A stretch of DNA of 64,000 bases from Chitinophagaceae bacterium (GTDB lineage: Bacteria; Bacteroidota; Bacteroidia; Chitinophagales; Chitinophagaceae), in NCBI GenBank assembly GCA_947375185.1, contig CANCEU010000003.1, positions 20,528 through 84,527 of the forward strand, given 5' to 3'. How positions within the stretch are numbered: position 1 is the stretch's first letter; each line of letters opens with the position of its first letter. The position numbers and the translations under genes were made by a program. This document shows, piece by piece, positions 32,591-41,800 of this stretch. The notes below the pieces were generated by a model. The model made no database searches. It saw nothing but the letters and a program-made list of their open reading frames with translations, and was not told the DNA's origin.

Positions 32591-35421
32591 TATTTTAATT
32601 CAGCATAAATCGCTTCTTGAATTTTTGGTCTAAGATTTAATGAACTAAAAACTTTGTTGTCTCTTGTTGGAAATACTCTGTTTGATAAAAATATAAATAA
32701 GATCCCTGTTGTTGGATCTGCCCAAACACAAGTGCCTGTAAATCCAGTGTGACCAAATGTAGCAGGTGATGGACTTGCGCTTGGATAGGGATCTTTACTA
32801 GTTGCATTGTTTTTTTCAGGCTTGTCAAAACCTAATCCTCTTCGGCTATTGTTAGTATTATATGCAGTAAATTTTGCTATCGTGCTAGATTGTATAAATT
32901 GTTTTCCCTCCCAATTTCCGTTATTAAGAAACATTAAATATAGTTTTGCTAAGTCGGTTGCATTGCTAAATAAACCTGCATGTCCAGCAATTCCACCCAT
33001 CGTTGAAGCGCCTTCGTCATGTACGCTACCTCTAATAAGTTCATGTCGAAAATAATCATCAACTTCTGTTGCTGCTATATTCTCCAGATTGGTTTTCTCC
33101 ATAGGTAGAAAGCCAGTACTTTTCATTCCCATTGGGTCGTAAAATGTTTTTTTAGTATAGTCGTTTAAATTCATGCCCGTAATTTGTTCTACTATTTTTC
33201 CTAAAAATATAAAGTCATTATCGCTATAAATATATTTGCCTGCTTCAGTTACTGGGCTTCTTAATATTTGATTTTGGATTGTATCCATCCAATAATCTAC
33301 CAAGTATTTATTTGGAGCTATAAATTGATGATGGGTATTATCTATCTTATTGCTTACTAAGCCAGGTTTATATGTTCCATTGCTTTGTAATAAAGATTCA
33401 TAAAATTTAATGTATGGATAAAGTCCTGCTTGATGTAGTAATAAGTCTTTTAAGGTAATGTTAGCCTTGGTGCTTCCCTTGACCCAAGGAAGGTAATCGC
33501 CAATAGTTTTGTTGATATCCACTTTACCTTCGTCTACCAGTTTCATAATACTTACGGTAGTCGCTGAAACCTTTGTAACGGAAGCTAAATCATAGTAGGT
33601 GTCCAATGTGACTGGGCTTGATCCTTCCCCTGCGGTTGTTCCATATGCCTTGTTGAAAATTATTTTATTATTCTTTGCTACTAATATCTGACATCCTGGT
33701 ATCGCCTTTTTTTTAATAGCGTCAAAAACAATAGAATCAATCGAGCTAAATTGTTGAATTGTTATAGATGAAGTTCCATAGGGAAGATTGTCTGAAACTG
33801 TTACTGGTAATTGCCCGGTAGCTTTAGTATTTCCTTGCAACCATTGCAGAACTGCCTTTTGAACGTATTCATTGTCTTCGTAGGCAAATAAAATATTAGC
33901 AATATTTTTGAAATCTGCAACAGCATAAGGGTTGCCTAAAATAAGATGTATCCAATTTTGAGGATGTGGTTGATTTAAGAATTGTAAAATAAAGGAAGGT
34001 ATCTGAAAATGATTTGCAGGACGACGACTGTAATTGTGTAAACCTACAATTACTTGCTGGAAATTACCCAAGCTATCTTTTATTCGATCTAATGCACTGC
34101 TGTCCTTTGGGTTCACTAAAAAAACTTTTACTCCATAGTTTGTTTCTAAAGATTTAGTCAAATAAGTATGCTGAGCTGTATTTAATGCAATGTAAGCTGT
34201 GGGTATTTCTTTATTTAAATTTGGTAAGCTACTTGCACTGGCATAAGTCAATGATTGAGCAGCCATTGCTGATTTTAGCTGACTTACAGATTGGTTCAAA
34301 TCTGCTATGATATTGGTAGTATCAATGAATTGTTTTTTATTTAACCCATATTTAAATTTCGCACTCAATACTTTTTTTACACGGCTATTGATGTCCTCTT
34401 CGCTTAATCTTCCTTCTTGAATTGCCTGTTTAATTTTTTCGATTGATTGTCCAATGTCTCCAGGTAAACATAGCATGTCGTTACCTGCTAATAATGCGCG
34501 TACATTTGCTTCGCCACGAGGGAAGTAATTGCTAATTGCTTGCATATCCATTGCATCGGTAACACTTAATCCCTTAAAGCCCAATTCCTTTTTCAATAAT
34601 TCATTAATTGCTTTAGGAGATAAAGAGGTTGCATATTTAGGCGTAGTGTCAATTGCAGGAACTGATAGGTGCGCTACCATTACTGAACCAATACCAGCTT
34701 TAATGAGCGCTCTAAATGGAGCTAATTCTAAACTATCTAAGGCAGCTCTTGATTTATTGATGATAGGGATATCTAAATGCGAATCTACACTTACATCGCC
34801 ATGTCCAGGGAAATGTTTTGCTGTTGCCATAACACCGTTATCTTGCAGGCCTTTCATGTAAGCAATGCCATGTTGAATGACACGATCTTTATTTTGCCCA
34901 AAACTACGGTCATTAATAACCGGATTGTATGGGTTGTTATTAATATCAATGTCGGGTGCATAATTTACATGAATACCCATTCTTTTACATTGTGCTGCAA
35001 CTGCCGCTCCCATATCATAAACTAGTTTGTCAGACGCAATTGCACCCAATGATAATTGTCTTGGAAACATCTCAACACTATCTAAGCGCATTCCAACACC
35101 CCATTCGGCGTCCATGGTAATGAGCAAAGGTGTTTTGGCGATGGATTGATAATAGTTGGTTTGCATTGCTTCACGCACAGGGCCGCCCTGAAAAAAGCAA
35201 AGACCTCCAATATTGAATTGCTTTATTAATTGACTTAAGGTATCAATTTTTTTTTCATCCCAATTACTATGGGCTCTTAATACCATTAGTTGTGCAATCT
35301 TTTCATCCAAGCTTAACGCATTGAACTGTTTTTTAACCCATCTTTTTTCGGCCCTTGTTTGGGCATTCATTTGGAAGGTAAGTACACAACATACTAATAG
35401 CAATAAAAATCCTTTTTTCAT
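32590..35421 (-). CDS. GH3 N-acetylhexosaminidase-like domain fused to a serine beta-lactamase-like domain
   Basis: 943 residues from ATG 35421 (MKKGFLLLLVCCVLTFQMNAQ, a signal peptide); 58 in-frame codons upstream have no signal and no homology look, and are dropped. N-terminal half: family 3 glycosidase with the NagZ-like KHFPGHGDVSVDSH loop (about residue 205) and nucleophile Asp in SVTDAMDM (about 287). C-terminal half: class C beta-lactamase/esterase fold with SVTK (about 613), YSDN (Y-x-N, about 732) and HTGFTG (about 890). The fusion is known in Bacteroidota and probably acts on peptidoglycan or its turnover products in the periplasm. The downstream porZ overlaps it. Confidence 0.88.
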   Translation of the reverse strand: MKKGFLLLLVCCVLTFQMNAQTRAEKRWVKKQFNALSLDEKIAQLMVLRAHSNWDEKKIDTLSQLIKQFNIGGLCFFQGGPVREAMQTNYYQSIAKTPLLITMDAEWGVGMRLDSVEMFPRQLSLGAIASDKLVYDMGAAVAAQCKRMGIHVNYAPDIDINNNPYNPVINDRSFGQNKDRVIQHGIAYMKGLQDNGVMATAKHFPGHGDVSVDSHLDIPIINKSRAALDSLELAPFRALIKAGIGSVMVAHLSVPAIDTTPKYATSLSPKAINELLKKELGFKGLSVTDAMDMQAISNYFPRGEANVRALLAGNDMLCLPGDIGQSIEKIKQAIQEGRLSEEDINSRVKKVLSAKFKYGLNKKQFIDTTNIIADLNQSVSQLKSAMAAQSLTYASASSLPNLNKEIPTAYIALNTAQHTYLTKSLETNYGVKVFLVNPKDSSALDRIKDSLGNFQQVIVGLHNYSRRPANHFQIPSFILQFLNQPHPQNWIHLILGNPYAVADFKNIANILFAYEDNEYVQKAVLQWLQGNTKATGQLPVTVSDNLPYGTSSITIQQFSSIDSIVFDAIKKKAIPGCQILVAKNNKIIFNKAYGTTAGEGSSPVTLDTYYDLASVTKVSATTVSIMKLVDEGKVDINKTIGDYLPWVKGSTKANITLKDLLLHQAGLYPYIKFYESLLQSNGTYKPGLVSNKIDNTHHQFIAPNKYLVDYWMDTIQNQILRSPVTEAGKYIYSDNDFIFLGKIVEQITGMNLNDYTKKTFYDPMGMKSTGFLPMEKTNLENIAATEVDDYFRHELIRGSVHDEGASTMGGIAGHAGLFSNATDLAKLYLMFLNNGNWEGKQFIQSSTIAKFTAYNTNNSRRGLGFDKPEKNNATSKDPYPSASPSPATFGHTGFTGTCVWADPTTGILFIFLSNRVFPTRDNKVFSSLNLRPKIQEAIYAELK

Positions 35422-35473
35422 AATCTTAAGATTTGAGCATTCGCCAATTCGGTTCCTGCAATTTAAGCATAAA

Positions 35474-35505
35474 AAAAAGCTTACCCTAAGTTGAGTAAGC
35501 TTTTT
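35474..35505 (-). terminator. Intrinsic terminator (bidirectional shape)
   Basis: Stem AAAAAGCTTAC / GTAAGCTTTTT with a 10-base loop. It lies downstream of the DUF5606 gene on the reverse strand, where a run of T residues follows. Confidence 0.88.
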
Positions 35506-35525
35506 ATATAGAATTTTAGTAACGG

Positions 35526-35930
35526 TTATTCCGCTGTTTCGTCCTCGGTAGGAATTGTTGGCTCCACGTTGTGTTTTTGTAACTGTGCAAACCATTTTAC
35601 CATTTTTTTCATATCACTTCCATAAACTCTATCAAAGTCCATTTTAGGGAACACTTTTTTAAAGTATGCAGTTACTGCTTTTGGGTCTTTTTCATTTGGC
35701 AAAGCCTCTTTTGATTTACCCATAGCAATAAACACTTCCGCTAAAAACACATTTTCGTGGGTTGTGTACACTTCGATACTCTCTAAATGTGAGAACTGGT
35801 GGGCTCTTGAGCTTATAAATTGGGTATTGTTATTTTCTAATGAAGTGGCAATTGCACCGTCATTTTTACTTGTCACTAATTCGAATAGTCCTGACATTCC
35901 AGAAACCGAGATCAATTTGCTGTATTCCAT
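35526..35930 (-). CDS. DUF5606-like protein
   Basis: 134 residues, cytoplasmic, no signal peptide. MEYSKLISVSGMSGLFELVTSKNDGAI followed by charged helices (KAVTAYFKKVFPKMDFDRVYGSDMKKMVKWF) matches what I recall of a small Bacteroidota-specific family of unknown function (DUF5606). The N-terminal part looks like a small beta-barrel with a helical extension. It has its own terminator and is divergent from the DegT aminotransferase gene. No function is assigned. Confidence 0.75.
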   Translation of the reverse strand: MEYSKLISVSGMSGLFELVTSKNDGAIATSLENNNTQFISSRAHQFSHLESIEVYTTHENVFLAEVFIAMGKSKEALPNEKDPKAVTAYFKKVFPKMDFDRVYGSDMKKMVKWFAQLQKHNVEPTIPTEDETAE

Positions 35931-35995
35931 AGCTGCTATGTGTTTAATTTACAGGCGCAAATTACTGAAAAACCCCCAATTTTCATTTTTTAAAC

Positions 35996-36003
35996 TACCT
36001 TTG
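35996..36003 (+). promoter_or_regulatory. -7 box TACCTTTG of the DegT-rpoN operon
   Basis: Exact TAnnTTTG match 20 bases before the ATG at 36024; -33 element not evident. Confidence 0.5.
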
Positions 36004-36023
36004 TTTCACTTAAAATTTAGTTT

Positions 36024-37223
36024 ATGCCAGGTTTTGAATTCTTTGGTGATGAAGAAAGAAAAGAAGTAAATGATGTCCTAGAGACAGGTATTTTAATGCG
36101 CTATGGATTTGATGGTCCGCGCAAAGGAATTTGGAAATCAAAAGAGCTGGAAGCAGCAATTTGTAGTCGTTTTGGTAGTGCATATGCGCAATTAACCTCT
36201 AGTGGTACTGCGGCATTAACCACCGCAATGGCTGCGTTGGGAATTGGTGCTGGTGACGAAGTAATCATGCCTGCCTTTACATTTGTTGCAAGTTTTGAAG
36301 CAGTATTAAGTATGGGTGCTGTGCCTGTTTTAGTAGATATAGATGAAACATTGACTTTAGCGCCCGATGCTGTAAAGGCCGCAATTACGCCTAAAACAAA
36401 ATGTGTAATGCCTGTTCATATGTGTGGAAGTATGGCAGATTTAGATGCATTAAAAGCAATTTGTGCTGAACATAAATTAATATTATTAGAAGATGCTTGT
36501 CAAAGTATTGGGGGAACTTATAAAGGAAAGTCGTTAGGTACGATTGGAGATGCAGGAACGTTTTCCTTTGACTTTGTAAAAACGATTACATGTGGAGAGG
36601 GTGGTGTAGTGATGACCAATAACAAAGATGTTTATATCAAATCTGATGCTTTTACTGATCATGGACATGATCATTTAGGTATTGACAGAGGGGCCGATTT
36701 GCATCCATTTTTAGGATACAATTTTAGAATAAGTGAATTGCATGCAGCGGTAGGTTTAGCACAAATTAAAAAATTAGACACTTTTTTAGCGTTACAAAAA
36801 AGAAACAACCAAATTTTAAGATCTTATATGGAGCAGGTGCCTGGTGTAAGTTTTAGAGTGGTGCCGGATCCTGCAGGGGATAGTTTTAGTTTCTTAAGTT
36901 GGTTTTTGCCCACGCAAGATCAAACTGAAAAAGCAATTGAAGCTTTGAAAGTTGCAGGCATTTTGGGCGGTAATTTTTATTGGTATGCCAATAACTGGCA
37001 TTACATCCGTAAATGGGATCATTTAAAAACTGCAAAAAGTTTGTACGGGCTAAGTGAGGCACAGCAAAACGCTTTAATTAATTTACAAAATAATGCATTT
37101 GCCAAAAGTGATGCTATTATGAGTAGATGTATTTCAACTGCAATAAGCTTAACATGGTCTGAAGAACAAGTGCATGAAAAAGGTGCTCAATTTTTAGCTG
37201 TTTTGAAAGCTGCTCTTTCGTAA
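36024..37223 (+). CDS. DegT/DnrJ/EryC1/StrS family aminotransferase
   Basis: 399-residue PLP enzyme of the sugar-aminotransferase family. LTSSGTAALTTAMAALGIGAGDEVIMPAFTF, VDIDETLTLAPDAV, EDACQSIGGTYKGKSLGTIGDAG and the Schiff-base lysine in FDFVKTITCGEGGVV are all typical. These enzymes make amino sugars for LPS or glycans using glutamate. No nucleotide-sugar genes are near; instead rpoN follows after 9 bases, so the substrate is not predictable from context. The tryptophan-rich segment GNFYWYANNWHYIRKWDHL near the C-terminus is unlike the better-known members. Confidence 0.88.
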   Translation: MPGFEFFGDEERKEVNDVLETGILMRYGFDGPRKGIWKSKELEAAICSRFGSAYAQLTSSGTAALTTAMAALGIGAGDEVIMPAFTFVASFEAVLSMGAVPVLVDIDETLTLAPDAVKAAITPKTKCVMPVHMCGSMADLDALKAICAEHKLILLEDACQSIGGTYKGKSLGTIGDAGTFSFDFVKTITCGEGGVVMTNNKDVYIKSDAFTDHGHDHLGIDRGADLHPFLGYNFRISELHAAVGLAQIKKLDTFLALQKRNNQILRSYMEQVPGVSFRVVPDPAGDSFSFLSWFLPTQDQTEKAIEALKVAGILGGNFYWYANNWHYIRKWDHLKTAKSLYGLSEAQQNALINLQNNAFAKSDAIMSRCISTAISLTWSEEQVHEKGAQFLAVLKAALS

Positions 37224-37232
37224 AGAATACAT

Positions 37233-38762
37233 ATGTCATTAGGTCAGTCGTTACAACAAAAGCAGTTACAAAGATTGTCTCCTCAGCAAATTCAGTTAAT
37301 GAAATTGTTGCAGATACCTAGTGCTCAAATTGAACAAAGAGTTAAAGAAGAGTTGGAAGAAAATCCAGCACTCGAAATGAATTTAGATTTGTTGGATGGA
37401 GATGCTTCAACTGCTTCAGAAGAAATGAAAGATGATTTATTGCAGGGCTTGCCAGATGAAGAAGAGGCGGTTCCTGTAGATGAATATGAAATGAGCAATG
37501 AAGAGTTGAGTGAATACAACTATGATGATGATGGGGATATTGCAGATTATAAAACTAAGGATGATTATTATCCAGAATTAGATGATGATAAAATAATTCC
37601 AATAAAGGCCGAAGCCAGTTTACATGAATTGTTAATGGATCAGCTTAGTATGCTTGATTTAGTAGAAGATGAATATAAAATTGCAGAACAAATTATTGGA
37701 AGCTTGGATGATGATGGCTATTTGAGAAGAGCATTACAATCTATTGCAGATGATTTGGCTTTTAAGCAAGGGATGTGGGTGGAAGAGCATAACATTGAAA
37801 ATGTGCTTGAAAAAATTCAAAATTTTGATCCGGCTGGTATTGCTGCAAGAAATTTGAAAGAGTGTTTGTTGTTGCAATTAAACAGAAAGCTTACCTCGGA
37901 TGAATTTGATCATAAGCAAGAAAATAAACAATATTTGAACTTAGCGGTTCAAATATTGGAAAAATATTTCGAAGAGTTTACGCGAAAACATTATGACAAA
38001 ATTCAAAAGAGTTTGCATTTGAGTGAGTCTAGTATGAAAGAGGTAATGCATCAAATCATTTCGCTCAATCCCAAACCAGGTGCAGAAATTGCTCAAAACA
38101 ATGAGGCAGAGAAATACATTATTCCTGATTTTACAGTTTTCATTAATAACAGCAAGTTGGAGCTTACTTTAAATAGTCGAAATGCACCACCATTAGTTAT
38201 AAGTGACGATTATAAGATGATGCTTAAAGAATATGAGTTGGGACAAAAGCAAGATAAGTCGCAAAAAGAAGCAGTGTTTTTTATTAGACAAAAAATAGAT
38301 GCTGCAAAATGGTTTATTGAAATGATTATTCAAAGGCAGCAAACATTGCTAAAAACAATGCAAGCCATTTTATTGCATCAGGAATCCTTTTTTTTAAGTG
38401 GGGATACTACACAATTAAGGCCCATGATTTTAAAAGACATTGCAGAGAAAACTTTATTAGATGTGTCAACTGTAAGTAGGGTTGCTAATAGTAAATATGT
38501 ACAAACTGAATTCGGCACTTACTTATTGAAATATTTTTTTAGTGAGTCATTAACAACCGATTCAGGAGAAGAAGTTAGTACAAAAGAGGTGAAAGCAATT
38601 TTACAAGAGTTAATCGAACAAGAAGATAAACATAAGCCTTTGAGTGATGATGAATTAACCGAACAACTCCAATCCAAAGGTTATAATATTGCAAGGAGGA
38701 CTGTTGCAAAATATAGAGAACAATTAAATATACCCGTTGCTAGGCTTAGGAAAGAGCTTTAG
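37233..38762 (+). CDS. rpoN: RNA polymerase sigma-54 factor
   Basis: 509 residues. Region I: QQIQLMKLLQIPSAQIEQRV and EELEENPALE, followed by an acidic region II (DDDGDIADYKTKDDYYPELDDD) and the core-binding region. The DNA-binding part ends with the RpoN box ARRTVAKYRE near the C-terminus, which reads the -24 element. It is the alternative sigma factor needing AAA+ activators. The gene lies 9 bases after the aminotransferase gene and 15 before a membrane protein gene, so it sits inside an operon. Confidence 0.97.
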   Translation: MSLGQSLQQKQLQRLSPQQIQLMKLLQIPSAQIEQRVKEELEENPALEMNLDLLDGDASTASEEMKDDLLQGLPDEEEAVPVDEYEMSNEELSEYNYDDDGDIADYKTKDDYYPELDDDKIIPIKAEASLHELLMDQLSMLDLVEDEYKIAEQIIGSLDDDGYLRRALQSIADDLAFKQGMWVEEHNIENVLEKIQNFDPAGIAARNLKECLLLQLNRKLTSDEFDHKQENKQYLNLAVQILEKYFEEFTRKHYDKIQKSLHLSESSMKEVMHQIISLNPKPGAEIAQNNEAEKYIIPDFTVFINNSKLELTLNSRNAPPLVISDDYKMMLKEYELGQKQDKSQKEAVFFIRQKIDAAKWFIEMIIQRQQTLLKTMQAILLHQESFFLSGDTTQLRPMILKDIAEKTLLDVSTVSRVANSKYVQTEFGTYLLKYFFSESLTTDSGEEVSTKEVKAILQELIEQEDKHKPLSDDELTEQLQSKGYNIARRTVAKYREQLNIPVARLRKEL

Positions 38763-38777
38763 TAATTAAATAATATT

Positions 38778-39419
38778 ATGGAAAACAATACAGCCAAACC
38801 ACTTCGTATTAGTGCGCAAATCATATCCTATGTTTTCCATCCGTTGTTTGTCCCTACATTATTTTTCCTTTATTTGGTCAAAGTGGTTCCCTATGAATTT
38901 GTAGGTATAACCGAGTGGCAATTAAAATTAAAAATATTTAGCATTTTTTGGCTAACCGCCTTTTTCCCTGCATTTGCAGTGTTCTTGTTGTGGAGATTAA
39001 AATTTAGCGAAAGTATTTTTTTAAGAACGCAAAAAGAACGTGTAATACCATATGTAATTACTATGTTTTTTTATTGGTGGATGTATTATTTGAGTCGAAC
39101 TTTTACCGATCAGCCAATAGCACTAAAATTTTTCTACTTTGGAATATTTATAGCGAGTAGTTTAGGATTAATTGCTAATAACTTTATAAAAGTAAGCTTA
39201 CACGCTATTGGGGTAAGCGGGCTATTGACTGCAGTCATATTGGTTAGTTTTCTTTATCCAATAAATAATTTTATTTGGATAATCGCTGCCGCAATGCTTG
39301 CTGGTGTTGTTGTTAGTGCTAGGATGATAGTGAGTGATCATACTAAGCAAGAACTTATTATTGGATTTGGTATTGGCATTCTTACGCAACTAATCGCTTA
39401 TTTTTGGGTATTATCATAA
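38778..39419 (+). CDS. Divergent PAP2-like integral membrane protein
   Basis: 213 residues with about six membrane helices (for example PLFVPTLFFLYLVKVV, IFWLTAFFPAFAVFLLW, VIPYVITMFFYWWMYYL). Three short blocks recall the PAP2 phosphatase motifs: RTQKERVIPY for KxxxxxxRP, SLHAIGVSG for PSGH and R-x5-H-x3-E in ARMIVSDHTKQE for SRx5Hx3D. The catalytic histidine is kept, while the acidic residue is Glu instead of Asp and the PSGH block is altered. It may be an undecaprenyl- or lipid-phosphate phosphatase or a non-enzymatic relative. It lies 12 bases before the RND exporter gene. Confidence 0.6.
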   Translation: MENNTAKPLRISAQIISYVFHPLFVPTLFFLYLVKVVPYEFVGITEWQLKLKIFSIFWLTAFFPAFAVFLLWRLKFSESIFLRTQKERVIPYVITMFFYWWMYYLSRTFTDQPIALKFFYFGIFIASSLGLIANNFIKVSLHAIGVSGLLTAVILVSFLYPINNFIWIIAAAMLAGVVVSARMIVSDHTKQELIIGFGIGILTQLIAYFWVLS

Positions 39420-39431
39420 AATGAAATAATC

Positions 39432-41756
39432 ATGTGGTATCGTCTAGGACAAAAAATTGTCAAGTATAAAGTAACTAGCTTAGTCCTATTAGCGATTGCG
39501 ACCCTTGTAATGGGATATTTTGCAGCACAGGTTAAACTAAGTTATGAGTTTACTAAAGCTATTCCCGAGGACAATCCCAAATTTATTGTTTACAAGCAGT
39601 TTGTAAAAAAGTTTGGAGTAGACGGCACCACCATGGTAGTTGGTTTTCAATCCGATAGTCTATACAATCCTGCTTTCTTTAATGCTTTTGTTGACTTACA
39701 TCAATCTATTAAATTAATTCCTGGTGTTACTGATGTGTTGAGTGTTCCATCAGCATATGATTTAAAAAAGGATAGCGTAAATACAAAATTTATTGCAGCT
39801 AAGATTTTTTCGCCACCTTATACCAATGACTCTTTACTGAAGCAACATAAAGCTGCTTTTGAAAGTATTCCCTTTTATAAAAATCTACTATACAATCCGG
39901 ATAGTCATTCGTACATGATGGCAATCAGTTTTGTGCCAGATTCCATTAATAGTGCTGCTAGATCCCATATTATTGCGGAGCTTAACAAAAAATTGGAAGC
40001 ATTTAGTAAATCTACAAATGTGGAATTACACATAAGCGGCTTGCCTTATATCAGAACAATATTAGCGGACCGAATTAAAAAAGAGATGCTTTGGTTTTTA
40101 ATAGGTTCCCTAGTTTTATGCGCTATTACGCTATTGCTTTTTTTCCGTTCTATCTCTGCTATGTTAATGAGTTTGGCAGTGGTAGCGATGGGTGTTATCT
40201 GGAGCTTTGGCACCATGGTATTATTAGGTCAAAAAATAACCTTATTAACAGCACTGATCCCACCTTTAATTGTAGTTATTGGTATTCCTAATTGTATTTA
40301 TTTTCTAAATAAATATCATACTTCCTATAAAGAAACCAATGATAAAGAATCCGCTATTATAAATATGGTTGGACGTATGGGTATTGTTACTTTATTCTGT
40401 AATATAACCGCTGCGATTGGTTTTTTTGTATTTGCATTTACCAAGAGTCCATTATTAAAAGAATTTGGTTGGGTATCTGGTATAAATATCATGGCTTTGT
40501 TTTTTATCAGTTTATTTTTTATCCCTCCTGTACTTACTTATTTAAAAGCGCCGCAGCCTAACCATGTAAAATATTTAGACAACCCATTTTTAGAAAAAGT
40601 ATTGGTTAAAATTGAGAGATGGACTTTTGTACATACTAAATGGGTTTTTGGCATTACTATTATATTTGTAATTGTTTCGGGGATGGGGTTAGCGCGCATA
40701 AAAAAGGAGGCATTTATTGTAGATGACCTTCCTAAAAAAGACAAACTATATACCGATCTTAAATGGTTTGAGCAACAAGGCGGAGGGGTAATGCCAATGG
40801 AAATTGTAGTAGATACCAAAAAGAAAAATGGTTTAGTAAGAAGTATTCATCCATTAGAAGATATTGATAGAATGCACCAATATTTAAGTGAACAACCCGA
40901 GCTAGGTAAGCCAATTGGATTGATAGAGGGAATCAAATTTGCTAAACAAACTTTTTATGATGGTGATACCTTGGCATATACTATTCCATCAGGGACAGAG
41001 ATGGCATTTATTGCGCCCTATTTAAAATTAGGGCCTAATGGGACAAATAATAAAAATGCGAATAACCCAACACAATTGCTAAATAAATTTATTGATAGTG
41101 ATAAGCGTGCAACGAGAATTAGTGTAAATATGAAAGATATTGGTAGTGCAAAATTGCCTGCTTTTTTAAACAGAGTTGACAGCGCAACAAAAGCAATTTT
41201 TGACACTAGTAAGTATGATATTCAGATTACGGGAAGTAGTGTTACCTTTTTAGAAGGAAGTAATTTTATTATTAAAGGGTTAAGCGAATCCATATTTTGG
41301 GCATTTTTATTGATAGCGATTTGTATGATTTTCTTATTTAGATCCTTTCCAATATTAATGTGTTCAATGATACCTAATATTGTGCCACTATTAATGACAG
41401 CCGGCGTTATGGGATGGGTTGGCATTTCCTTAAAACCATCAACTGTATTGGTATTTAGTGTGGCATTAGGGATTGCTATAGATGTGACTATTCGCTTTTT
41501 AGTGAATTATAAACAAGAACTACCTCGCTTAAATAATCAGGTTAACATTACTTTAGTTCAAACCATTAAGCATACTGGAATTAGCATTATCTATACCTCG
41601 TTGGTGTTGGTGGCAGGGTTTGTAATTTTTTGTTTTAGTGATTTTGGAGGTACAAAAGCACTTGGATGGTTAACCTCTTTGACACTTGTTGTAAGTACGC
41701 TTACCAATTTAATATTATTGCCAGCATTAATTAAAACATTTATAAAACAAAAATAG
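39432..41756 (+). CDS. MMPL/RND superfamily transporter
   Basis: 774 residues, two repeats of one N-terminal helix, a large periplasmic loop and five more helices. First repeat: VTSLVLLAIATLVMGYFAA, loop to about 220, then MLWFLIGSLVLCAITLLLFF onward. Second repeat: WVFGITIIFVIVSGMGLARI, loop, then SIFWAFLLIAICMIFLFRSFP onward. The acidic/polar helix-4 segments (GIPNCIYFLNKYH and VALGIAIDVTIRFLVNYK) are placed as in MMPL/HpnN-type lipid exporters. It probably moves a lipid or hydrophobic compound by proton motive force. Last gene of the DegT-rpoN group and followed by a terminator. Confidence 0.88.
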   Translation: MWYRLGQKIVKYKVTSLVLLAIATLVMGYFAAQVKLSYEFTKAIPEDNPKFIVYKQFVKKFGVDGTTMVVGFQSDSLYNPAFFNAFVDLHQSIKLIPGVTDVLSVPSAYDLKKDSVNTKFIAAKIFSPPYTNDSLLKQHKAAFESIPFYKNLLYNPDSHSYMMAISFVPDSINSAARSHIIAELNKKLEAFSKSTNVELHISGLPYIRTILADRIKKEMLWFLIGSLVLCAITLLLFFRSISAMLMSLAVVAMGVIWSFGTMVLLGQKITLLTALIPPLIVVIGIPNCIYFLNKYHTSYKETNDKESAIINMVGRMGIVTLFCNITAAIGFFVFAFTKSPLLKEFGWVSGINIMALFFISLFFIPPVLTYLKAPQPNHVKYLDNPFLEKVLVKIERWTFVHTKWVFGITIIFVIVSGMGLARIKKEAFIVDDLPKKDKLYTDLKWFEQQGGGVMPMEIVVDTKKKNGLVRSIHPLEDIDRMHQYLSEQPELGKPIGLIEGIKFAKQTFYDGDTLAYTIPSGTEMAFIAPYLKLGPNGTNNKNANNPTQLLNKFIDSDKRATRISVNMKDIGSAKLPAFLNRVDSATKAIFDTSKYDIQITGSSVTFLEGSNFIIKGLSESIFWAFLLIAICMIFLFRSFPILMCSMIPNIVPLLMTAGVMGWVGISLKPSTVLVFSVALGIAIDVTIRFLVNYKQELPRLNNQVNITLVQTIKHTGISIIYTSLVLVAGFVIFCFSDFGGTKALGWLTSLTLVVSTLTNLILLPALIKTFIKQK

Positions 41757-41786
41757 CTATGCGCTTTCGCTGCATAGCTATTTTAT
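41749..41786. terminator. Bidirectional terminator between the RND and thioredoxin genes
   Basis: Perfect 12-bp stem AAATAGCTATGC / GCATAGCTATTT with an inner GC / GC pairing, A-rich on the left and TTTTATTT on the right. It serves both convergent genes and overlaps the RND stop codon. Confidence 0.9.
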
Positions 41787-41800
41787 TTCCTTTGCAATTG

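Noticed and set aside
35422-35595. 58-codon N-terminal extension of the GH3 fusion protein
   Set aside because: It would bury the signal peptide MKKGFLLLLVCC and runs through the terminator hairpin at 35474-35505.
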